The notes under the pieces: generated by a model
Told to the model about the DNA's origin: nothing
The model's database searches: none
Seen by the model: the letters and a program-made list of their open reading frames with translations, nothing else
Shown: positions 53,827 through 60,314 of the stretch, in pieces
Numbering within the stretch: the stretch's first letter is position 1
Layout: the number at the start of each line of letters is the position of its first letter
Source of the DNA: CAYNWT01 sp964485095
GTDB taxonomy: Bacteria > Planctomycetota > Planctomycetia > Planctomycetales > Planctomycetaceae
Direction: 5' to 3'
Assembly: GCA_964485095.1 (NCBI GenBank)
Contig: CAZAIB010000002.1
Location: 62,001-126,000, forward strand
DNA: 64,000 nucleotides
Position numbers and translations under genes: made by a program

Positions 53827-54531
53827 ATGAATAGACTTTTCACTTGGGCTCTCGCAGCCAGTTTCGCCCTTGGCACCTTCGCAGCGGCCGACGCGGCTAA
53901 GAAAAAGTCAGTCAAACAATCGCTTAGAGTCCCGCCGGCTCCAACGAATGTGATTCCGGCATCTGCTGAAGCACGGCAAGTCACGCTTAGCGTTCTTAAG
54001 CTGCCGCCAGCTCAGGTATTGCACCCACCAAAGCTGGAACCGATTCCCGAAGCGCCCGGCGCTCCTATCTTTCAGGTTCCTGTTCCGGCTGATCCGGGGC
54101 AGAGATCAGAAGTGATTTCGGAGGTGCCGCCATCGCCTGTGTACCGGCCGCTGGTTCCGCCACCGGTTGCGACCTTCGACATTCCGCAGACACCGCCAGT
54201 CGTACATGCTCCGATTGAACCCAACTACACGCCAGTTCTCACGGCTCCAGCAATCCCAATGTTTGAGCGGGTGCGTTATGTCAGCGAACGCAAGAAGGCT
54301 CCGGATGCAGTCACCAAGGTGATTGTGATTAAGGATCCCACACAGCGGCGAGCAGCAGCCGCAGATCCGGAACGGTGTGTGGCAATTGAAATTTGCGTCC
54401 CACCTTGTGAGTGCGAGAAGGTCACGCCCAACAAGTCAGGCAACCGCATTCGCTACCACTACGGAAAGTACGGCGTAGAAGTGCGAATCAAGAACGGACG
54501 AGTCGTAGTGGCTTATCACGCTCGAAAGTAG
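53827..54531 (+). CDS. Secreted proline-rich protein, unknown function
   Basis: The 234-residue product starts with a signal peptide (MNRLFTWALAASFALGTFAAADA) and continues as a Pro/Val/Ala-rich segment of about 110 residues (APTNVIPAS, PVPADPGQRS, PVYRPLVPPPVATFDIPQTPP), a likely extended spacer. The C-terminal ~70 residues contain CVAIEICVPPCEC (four Cys near 185-197) and a basic strand-rich part (NRIRYHYGKYGVEVRIKNGRVVVAYHARK). It looks like a surface protein with a small Cys-stabilised or metal-bound end domain. A GGTTCTCC-type leader and a strong downstream terminator make it a single unit. No function can be named. Confidence 0.72.
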   Translation: MNRLFTWALAASFALGTFAAADAAKKKSVKQSLRVPPAPTNVIPASAEARQVTLSVLKLPPAQVLHPPKLEPIPEAPGAPIFQVPVPADPGQRSEVISEVPPSPVYRPLVPPPVATFDIPQTPPVVHAPIEPNYTPVLTAPAIPMFERVRYVSERKKAPDAVTKVIVIKDPTQRRAAAADPERCVAIEICVPPCECEKVTPNKSGNRIRYHYGKYGVEVRIKNGRVVVAYHARK

Positions 54532-54556
54532 CGAACGCATCCACAGGGCAATTGAC

Positions 54557-54589
54557 AAAAGGCCGAGCGCGCAAGCACTCGGCCTTTTT
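54557..54589. terminator. Bidirectional rho-independent terminator
   Basis: AAAAGGCCGAG and CTCGGCCTTTTT form an 11-bp stem around a CGCGCAAGCA loop; T-run on the right, A-run on the left. It ends the proline-rich gene and, in reverse, the small lipoprotein gene that stops at 54637. Confidence 0.9.
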
Positions 54590-54636
54590 CTTTGTCAGTT
54601 CGCAGCAGTCGCGTTAAGGCTCGTCTGAGACGAGAC

Positions 54637-54855
54637 TTAAATCACGCCGCCGTGTGTTCGGTATGGCGTCGCCAGGTCAGGCAAGTCCAACCCCCAGATC
54701 CGTTCCCAGATCTCCGGGATGTGCCGGAATCCTTCTGAGACGTAGATCAGTTGACGTGCACGCACGTCTCGCGATGGGTTGTAGATTGGCAAGAAGCAGC
54801 CGATGTTGATGCTGCAAATTGCAAGAATGATGGCGACCGTGAGTCTCTTCCGCAT
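54637..54855 (-). CDS. Small lipoprotein, conserved-looking planctomycete type
   Basis: From the ATG at 54855 the product has 72 residues: a basic N-terminus (MRKRL), a hydrophobic stretch and a lipobox-like NIGC near residue 20, then SRDVRARQLIYVSEGFRHIPEIWERIWGLDLPDLATPYRTHGGVI. The C-terminal WERIWGLDLPDLATPYRTHGG sequence has the look of a short family seen in planctomycetes, a statement from memory and not checked. The role is unknown. It lies 46 bases downstream of the HU gene on the same strand, possibly cotranscribed. Confidence 0.6.
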   Translation of the reverse strand: MRKRLTVAIILAICSINIGCFLPIYNPSRDVRARQLIYVSEGFRHIPEIWERIWGLDLPDLATPYRTHGGVI

Positions 54856-54918
54856 GTCAAACACTCCTCGCATGATGTGCGGAACGCGTTGGTAAGTCTG
54901 GCTTTAGGTGAACCAGAC

Positions 54919-55329
54919 TTACGGATTCGACTGAGTGAATCCGGTCGCTGGTTCGGGTGTCGGAGCAGTTGAAGGCGCCATGTTGGACGGTTCGACTGCA
55001 GCCGGCTGTGATTCGTTTTGTTCTCGGAGCTTGGCGGCGTGTGCTGCTTCTTCAAGAAGCCTCACCTTTTCCTCCATCTCCTTACCTGGCTTAAAGGTTA
55101 CGACGAATTTGGCCGGCACATCGACACGTTCACCTGTTCGAGGATTGCGTGCTTTCCGAGCTGCCCGCTCTTTCACTTCGAAGACACCGAAGTTCCGGAG
55201 CTCAATTCGTCGGTCTGTAACCAGAGTCTCAATGATTGCGTCAAAGGTCTTCTGGACGATCTCTTTGGTCTTCAACTGGGTAAGACCAAGCTCCTCCGAA
55301 ATCGCTTTGACTATCTCTTTTTTGGTCAC
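54919..55329 (-). CDS. hup: HU/IHF-family DNA-binding protein with C-terminal tail
   Basis: The first ~95 residues are a canonical HU domain: TKKEIVKAISEELGLTQLKTKEIVQKTFDAIIETL, LRNFGVFEVKERAARKARNPRTGE (the basic DNA-intercalating arm RNPRTGE with a Pro) and VPAKFVVTFKPGKEM. HU bends and compacts DNA. The remaining ~40 residues are Pro/Ala/Thr/Glu-rich, an extension absent in E. coli HU and probably disordered, perhaps a regulatory or planctomycete-specific tail. The promoter 70 bases upstream is one of the clearest in the window. Whether it is a homodimer or pairs with another HU cannot be told. Confidence 0.92.
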   Translation of the reverse strand: MTKKEIVKAISEELGLTQLKTKEIVQKTFDAIIETLVTDRRIELRNFGVFEVKERAARKARNPRTGERVDVPAKFVVTFKPGKEMEEKVRLLEEAAHAAKLREQNESQPAAVEPSNMAPSTAPTPEPATGFTQSNP

Positions 55330-55398
55330 GACGAGAGTCTCCTGCAGGCTGCCTGCTCGGTTCCAAGGGCTCTTCCAATGATCCCTCAGATTGACTCA

Positions 55399-55428
55399 AG
55401 TGTATTCAGCAAAAAGACTTAGTGTCAA
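55399..55428 (-). promoter_or_regulatory. Sigma70-type promoter of the HU gene
   Basis: On the minus strand TTGACA (55423-55428) and TACACT (55399-55404) are separated by 18 bases, 70 bases before the HU start codon. The perfect -35 box and close -10 box make this a convincing promoter for a highly expressed gene. Confidence 0.7.
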
Positions 55429-55604
55429 GATGTGCGATTGGCAAAGGCGTCTTACCCAAACCAACAAAACCGTGATGTTGGGTCCAAAAAGCCCGCTTAG
55501 CGAGCGATTCGTATCCACCATCACTACATCTATCGGCCCGAATAATCGGAGACTTCAGTAGAACCGACAAAATTTCCCAAAGTTGCCCGGTCTTACGTTA
55601 CTGA

Positions 55605-56024
55605 TCAAACGTCTTCTTTTTCGGCCTCGGAATCGACTTCCAACTGAGTGAAATGCTGCCCGGTCCCCGCTCCGGGGCACTCAGCGCACACCTGTTTCCA
55701 TGTTTCCTCGGACTTCAGGTTCGAAGTCCAGAAGGGCCAGGTTCGGCACTGAGTTGGCCTGACGGGGTAAATTGAGCAGCCTCGCTTTTCTGCATCGAAG
55801 TAAATGCAGTCTCCATTGGCGAATTCCGTGAGGCTTAGCCGGTTGCCAACCTGCCGAGTGTGGAACAGCCTTATCTCTCCCACAGGCTTGTCCAGGTGCT
55901 CAGCAATCGCCTCAATATCCTGGTCATAGACCCAAACGACGCCAGGATCGCCCGTGCAACAGTCCCCACACCCCGTGCATGTGAACTGCAGTCCGTCTTT
56001 GTACCAAACCTCATCCTGCGACAT
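55605..56024 (-). CDS. YkgJ-family cysteine-cluster protein
   Basis: From the ATG at 56024 the product has 139 residues and starts MSQDEVWYKDG. It contains FTCTGCGDCCTG near residues 13-24 and, later, CIYFDAEKRGCSIYPVRPTQCRTWPFW (about 72-98) plus a third Cys in CAECPG, the eight-Cys YkgJ/UPF0153 pattern thought to bind zinc or an Fe-S cluster. The function is unknown; the family is sometimes called Fe-S oxidoreductase-like. An upstream frame to 56174 overlaps the divergent hemQ and lacks conservation, so the short start is preferred. It is divergent from hemQ with 76 bases between starts. Confidence 0.85.
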   Translation of the reverse strand: MSQDEVWYKDGLQFTCTGCGDCCTGDPGVVWVYDQDIEAIAEHLDKPVGEIRLFHTRQVGNRLSLTEFANGDCIYFDAEKRGCSIYPVRPTQCRTWPFWTSNLKSEETWKQVCAECPGAGTGQHFTQLEVDSEAEKEDV

Positions 56025-56100
56025 CGTGGGCTCCGAGCGTTGAAAAGCGCATGCTTGATAAGGTACATCCACTGCCTGACATTCCAACAGAGAAGACATC

Positions 56101-56943
56101 ATGAATCGCCCAACACGAGAACCACTGCCCGAACCAACGATCAACCTGTCTGAGGGATGGCACTGCCTGCACATCTACTACTCAGTCGATCGACAGGGAC
56201 TCGCAAACGCGGCGGGACTGACCAGCGATTCCGGCGCGATGACCGCGGCCAGGCAACAGTTCGCTGAGATCCTGGACGCTGAGAAGGCTCAGGTCGAACG
56301 CCTGCAGCTAAGCATCACTTCCGGTCACAAGGCGGATCTGGGTTTGATGCTGATGGACCCCAACCCTCTGGCCATCGACCGAGTCCACCAGGCTCTTCGC
56401 GCCAGCACATTGGGCGCGTTCCTCACACCGACCTACTCGTTCGTTTCAATCACTGAGATCTCTGAGTACGTCCCGACACTAGATCAGTATCGCCAGCGTC
56501 TGCTCCGCGAAGGAACCGATCCGGCCACGATTGACGCTCGAGTCAACGCGTACGATCAACGCCTGCCAAAGATGAACCAACAGCGGCTCTACCCGGTCAT
56601 CCCGGAATTACCCATCGTGTGTTTCTATCCGATGAACAAGATCCGGCACCCTGAAGCCAACTGGTTCACAACCCCATTCAGCGAACGTTCAGCCATGATG
56701 GCCGAACACGCAAAATCTGGCATCGCGTTCGCCGGAAAAATCTCGCAGCTCATCACAGCCTCCACTGGGTACGACGACTGGGAGTGGGGCGTCACCCTCT
56801 GGGGCCGCGCACCAGAACATGTGAAAGACATCGTGTACTCAATGCGGTTCGACAAAGCCTCCGCGAAGTACGCCGAGTTCGGCCCGTTCTACATCGGCTA
56901 CGTTGTCACGCCAGAAGCAGCTCTGGAGCACCTGAGTATCTAA
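56101..56943 (+). CDS. hemQ: Coproheme decarboxylase HemQ (ChdC), chlorite-dismutase family
   Basis: HemQ oxidatively decarboxylates coproheme III to heme b with H2O2, the last step of the coproporphyrin-dependent heme route used by Gram-positive and some other bacteria. The 280-residue cytosolic protein carries the family motif FYPMNKIRHPEANWF (with Y176) and the proximal-ligand region MAEHAKSGIAFAGKI (candidate H203), followed by ITASTGYDDWEWGVTLWG and YSMRFDKASAKYAEFGPF, all close to HemQ of Firmicutes. The N-terminal ~100 residues are the first ferredoxin-like half. Finding HemQ implies this organism uses the coproporphyrin branch of heme synthesis. Other hem genes are not in the window. 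It precedes rsgA, which runs convergently. Confidence 0.93.
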   Translation: MNRPTREPLPEPTINLSEGWHCLHIYYSVDRQGLANAAGLTSDSGAMTAARQQFAEILDAEKAQVERLQLSITSGHKADLGLMLMDPNPLAIDRVHQALRASTLGAFLTPTYSFVSITEISEYVPTLDQYRQRLLREGTDPATIDARVNAYDQRLPKMNQQRLYPVIPELPIVCFYPMNKIRHPEANWFTTPFSERSAMMAEHAKSGIAFAGKISQLITASTGYDDWEWGVTLWGRAPEHVKDIVYSMRFDKASAKYAEFGPFYIGYVVTPEAALEHLSI

Positions 56944-56967
56944 CACGCGAGTTTGTGCTCGGCCCGT

Positions 56968-58122
56968 CTAACCGTCGGGCCTCCGCGCGCCGCGTTCGAC
57001 GCCCATGATGCGTAGATAGCTGTCGTAGCGGAGTATCGAAATCAGATCGCGATCCACAGCGTCTTTCACGCCGCAGCTGTGTTCGTGCGTGTGCGAACAG
57101 TTGGGGAACCGACACTGCGTCACAAATGGGCGGAACTCAATGAAGTAGCCTTCCACTTCATCAGGAATCACGTCCCACAGTTCGAACTGACGAACACCCG
57201 GCGTATCGGCAACCCAGCCGCCGACTTCCAATGGCATTAGGATGGCTCGGCGAGTCGTATGCTTCCCCTTGCCGGTCCAACCGCTGACGGCACTAGTTGG
57301 CAGAGACAGCGACGGCTGCACGGCGTTTAGCAGCGACGACTTGCCAACACCGCTTTGCCCTGAGAACACACTTTCGCAGCCTGCCATGAGGTCTCGCAGT
57401 CTGCTGATCCCGCGACCGTCCATCGTGCTGGTCAAGACAACGTCGTATCCCAGGCGACCATAGATCCCGATAATCGGCTGCAGTTCTGCCGGATCGACCA
57501 GGTCAATCTTGTTGATGCAAACAATCGAACGCACGCCACCCTTTTCCGCGCTGACCAGGAAGCGGTCAACAAGGCTTGGTTTCAGCGGCGGGTCGAACGC
57601 AGACACGACGATGACGACCTGATCGACGTTCGACACAATAATGTGTTCGCGCCGTTGGCTGCCGCGCGACAGCACACCGGTTCGCGGTTCCACTCGTTCA
57701 ATCACACCCTGGTAGTCGTCGCCTTCCTGGCGGAACAGAACACGGTCGCCCGCGACCACCGCGTTCCGAGCATCCCGGGCCATCGTTCTAAGAACGCGGC
57801 GGATCGTGCATTCGTACTTCCTGCGTTCAGGCCCCTCGACGACACTGTTCAAACCCGTCGCGCTTAAAACTCGACCGGGCAGACAAGCCGATTCATCCAC
57901 TTCGCGAATCACCTGATCGCCGACGACTTCCGCTCCAATAATCGTTCGACGTCTCGCGACATTCCCTTTGCCGCTAATTCGCTCGCTGCCATCAAGGTCC
58001 CCAGCCAGTTCGTCACCGTTAAGTTCACGAGTGAGATTCTGGTCGCGGGGCCTGACTTCACGGTTCTTCCGGAAATCGACGCGGACCTTGGACTTGTTCT
58101 TATTTTTTTTCTTGCGAGCCAT
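56968..58122 (-). CDS. rsgA: Ribosome biogenesis GTPase RsgA
   Basis: RsgA is a circularly permuted GTPase that assists late 30S maturation. The 384-residue protein has the OB-fold segment, then the permuted order: G4 N204-K-I-D, G1 G255-Q-S-G-V-G-K-S, G3 D306-T-P-G. A C-terminal zinc module with C337, C342, H344 and C350 (CRFPNCSHTHEHSCG) closes the protein. The first ~80 residues are a basic, Lys/Arg-rich extension (MARKKKNKNKSKVRVDF), longer than in E. coli. That tail may add rRNA contacts. It is convergent with hemQ and divergent from the nuclease gene. Confidence 0.94.
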   Translation of the reverse strand: MARKKKNKNKSKVRVDFRKNREVRPRDQNLTRELNGDELAGDLDGSERISGKGNVARRRTIIGAEVVGDQVIREVDESACLPGRVLSATGLNSVVEGPERRKYECTIRRVLRTMARDARNAVVAGDRVLFRQEGDDYQGVIERVEPRTGVLSRGSQRREHIIVSNVDQVVIVVSAFDPPLKPSLVDRFLVSAEKGGVRSIVCINKIDLVDPAELQPIIGIYGRLGYDVVLTSTMDGRGISRLRDLMAGCESVFSGQSGVGKSSLLNAVQPSLSLPTSAVSGWTGKGKHTTRRAILMPLEVGGWVADTPGVRQFELWDVIPDEVEGYFIEFRPFVTQCRFPNCSHTHEHSCGVKDAVDRDLISILRYDSYLRIMGVERGARRPDG

Positions 58123-58258
58123 CAGTTCCCGTAAGTTAGCAAAAGCGGCAGCAATGACGATGCCCGATACTGAAGAGCCGCCACAGGTCGGTGAAGTCTA
58201 TGGAGTTAACCGGCTGAGGAACGCATAATCCCGGCATACTGCAACAAGTGGACAACAA

Positions 58259-59242
58259 ATGCCGCCTCGCAACGCAATCCGCACAAACTCAGATCGAAAA
58301 ATGACCACCGGGTTCGCTCGGTTGGGTCTTCGTGGTGATAAACAGGGAACCGTCAACCAGCAGGTGCACGACGGAGACACCATCACGACGCTGGCTGATG
58401 GCAACATTCCTTGTCGCCTGTTGGGCATCGACACGCCTGAGGTCAGCTTTCAGTTTCCACCGAAAGGAAACTTCCTCGGCCTGAAGAATCCACAGTGGGC
58501 TGAACTGCTGGCCGATCCGTTCAACGAGGAAAAGTTTGGGCCGTTCTCATCAGCGGTCCCCGCCGGTCTCAAAGCGTGGCTGACGTCACGAACCGGAAAG
58601 CACGCTGCAGAAATTCACTACGAACACGCTAACAAAGCAACCGATAAGCTTCGCGAGATGGTCGAAGCCGACAAGCAAATCATGGGCACGACCAACGAGA
58701 CTTTTAGTTTCTACATGGTCTTCGGTCACGAAGTCATGGACGGCTACGGCCGGTTCCTGTGTGCGATTAATCGGAACCAGCCCGATCGCGAAAAGCCGAC
58801 CCCGCGACCGCCCACCTACAACCAACGATTGTTAGAACGCGGCCTGGCGTTTCCATACTTCATCTGGCCCAACATCAACCCGTGGCAGCTAAGCGACTCC
58901 GTCATGGAAGCGGTTATCAAACCGGGCACCGCCGCGAAGGTGATGGCTGAGAACCGAGAGATCACATTCGCGCGAGACAACGTCGGTAAAGCCCGACGGA
59001 ATCACAAAGGTTTGTTCGACGCAACCGACCCGGCACTACTGGAACCCTGCGAACTGCGCTCCATCGCGCGGCGGCAATTGCCGGGACGCTACCTCATCGA
59101 CATGTCTCGCAACGACGATGTCCTGCTGCATCCGCACAACTACTACACGGTTCCGCACTCAGAGGATCGGCTGTTCATTCCCAGTCAGTACGTGCCTCTG
59201 TTTGTCGAACAAGGCTGGAAGAAACAGGCAGCGCCAGCGTAA
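58259..59242 (+). CDS. Staphylococcal-nuclease-like protein with a large insertion
   Basis: The 327-residue cytosolic protein carries the SNase catalytic signature, split by an insert. D38/D40 are in VHDGDTI, R53 in CRLLGID, D58-T-P-E61 follow, and R165 in GYGRFLC corresponds to the second catalytic Arg. Between E61 and R165 there are about 90 extra residues rather than the ~40 usual in SNase. The C-terminal ~100 residues (ENREITFARDNVGKARRNHKGL onward) are an additional part without a recognised fold. The residues needed for hydrolysis are all in place, so the protein is probably an active phosphodiesterase on DNA or RNA. Its stop overlaps the start of purine nucleoside phosphorylase by one base (TAATG), so the two are translationally coupled. 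Confidence 0.8.
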   Translation: MPPRNAIRTNSDRKMTTGFARLGLRGDKQGTVNQQVHDGDTITTLADGNIPCRLLGIDTPEVSFQFPPKGNFLGLKNPQWAELLADPFNEEKFGPFSSAVPAGLKAWLTSRTGKHAAEIHYEHANKATDKLREMVEADKQIMGTTNETFSFYMVFGHEVMDGYGRFLCAINRNQPDREKPTPRPPTYNQRLLERGLAFPYFIWPNINPWQLSDSVMEAVIKPGTAAKVMAENREITFARDNVGKARRNHKGLFDATDPALLEPCELRSIARRQLPGRYLIDMSRNDDVLLHPHNYYTVPHSEDRLFIPSQYVPLFVEQGWKKQAAPA

Positions 59243-60063
59243 TGAATGCACTTACTTCAGAGAACGCCGCGTTGTCTTCATTCGAAGTGCAGATGGCGGC
59301 GGAAAAGATTCGCGAGTTCGCCGGTGTCGCAGCCGACGCGCCGGTCGCCAGGTGGGGCATGGTGCTGGGGTCGGGACTCGGTCACGTTGGTGAAGCGTTG
59401 GTTCAAAACGGCGGCAAGTCGCTGTCGTACGAACAGATCCCTGGCTTTCCCGTGTCAGCAATCCCCGGGCACGCCGGCCGTTTGGTTCTGGGAGAACACA
59501 ACGGTCAGTCAGTCGTGGTCTTGCAGGGCCGTTCGCACTACTACGAAGGCCACGACATAGAAACCATCACACGCCCGGTTCGCGCGTTGTTGGAAGTGGG
59601 CGTCACCGACTTGTTGCTCACCAACGCCTCTGGCGGAGTGAACCTGGACTTCCGCGTGGGTGATCTCATGCTGATTGAAGGTCACATCAGCATGCTGCCC
59701 ACGCTTCTTCTGGGCGACAAGCCAGTCTGCGTCTGGGACAAACAGTTGCAAAGGCGAGCCAGATCAGTGGCCGAATCGCTCGGAATCAAACTGCAGTCGG
59801 GCGTTTACGCATCGATGCCCGGCCCGACCTACGAAACATCCGCCGAAGTCCGCATGATGCGAATTCTGGGAGCCGACGCCGTAGGCATGAGCACCGTACC
59901 TGAAGCCGTCGCAGCCGCCGGCCGCGCACGCGTCATCGGGATCTCGTGCATCACAAACGCAGCCGCCGGAATCAACGATGGCCCCATCACGCACGACCAC
60001 GTCGCAGAAGTCGGAAACAGCGTAAGCGGCGACTTCGGCCGACTGGTCATGGGCCTGCTGTGA
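59242..60063 (+). CDS. punA: Purine nucleoside phosphorylase
   Basis: PunA releases purine base from inosine or guanosine with phosphate for salvage in the cytosol. The 273-residue protein has the high-molecular-mass trimeric PNP blocks: VLGSGLGHVGEAL, GHAGRLVLGE, VVLQGRSHYYEGHD, LLTNASGGVNLDFRVGDLMLIEGHIS, YASMPGPTYETSAEVRMMRILGADAVGMSTVPEAVAA (including the catalytic Glu/Asn region) and GISCITNAAAG. These features are diagnostic. It is coupled to the upstream nuclease gene by the TAATG overlap, consistent with a shared role in nucleic-acid breakdown and salvage, though the nuclease substrate is not proven. Confidence 0.96.
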   Translation: MNALTSENAALSSFEVQMAAEKIREFAGVAADAPVARWGMVLGSGLGHVGEALVQNGGKSLSYEQIPGFPVSAIPGHAGRLVLGEHNGQSVVVLQGRSHYYEGHDIETITRPVRALLEVGVTDLLLTNASGGVNLDFRVGDLMLIEGHISMLPTLLLGDKPVCVWDKQLQRRARSVAESLGIKLQSGVYASMPGPTYETSAEVRMMRILGADAVGMSTVPEAVAAAGRARVIGISCITNAAAGINDGPITHDHVAEVGNSVSGDFGRLVMGLL

Positions 60064-60086
60064 TCTGAGCGAGCCCCCGTCCTGTA

Positions 60087-60108
60087 CTTGGGGCCTCCGA
60101 GCCCCAAG
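60087..60108. terminator. Possible hairpin terminator after punA
   Basis: CTTGGGGC and GCCCCAAG form an 8-bp stem around CTCCGA, 24 bases past the stop codon of punA. No T-run follows, so it might be a rho-dependent pause or a stabilising hairpin rather than a classical terminator. Confidence 0.35.
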
Positions 60109-60314
60109 CACGCGCGACTCGGCTCGTCTCTTGTTCGTCCAGTCCGGGGCTGACGTTCAACCTCAACCGCGTTCTCGCAAAAGAATGGCAAGCAACCCGT
60201 AGAAACATCCCGCCAGTACGAACTGTGAATGTTTCTTAACACAACCTTCACGCCTCATTCACTGCCCGCGCAACAATCCGACGCTGACCACGTCTTCACC
60301 GCCGGGAACTTGTT

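Noticed and set aside
53502..53984. Minus-strand frame with SVPMLHFGHALVHRQLARWV
   Set aside because: It looked protein-like in the middle, but it overlaps the start of the proline-rich gene in antisense and the ends are not credible. It might be the trace of a dispersed repeat rather than a gene.
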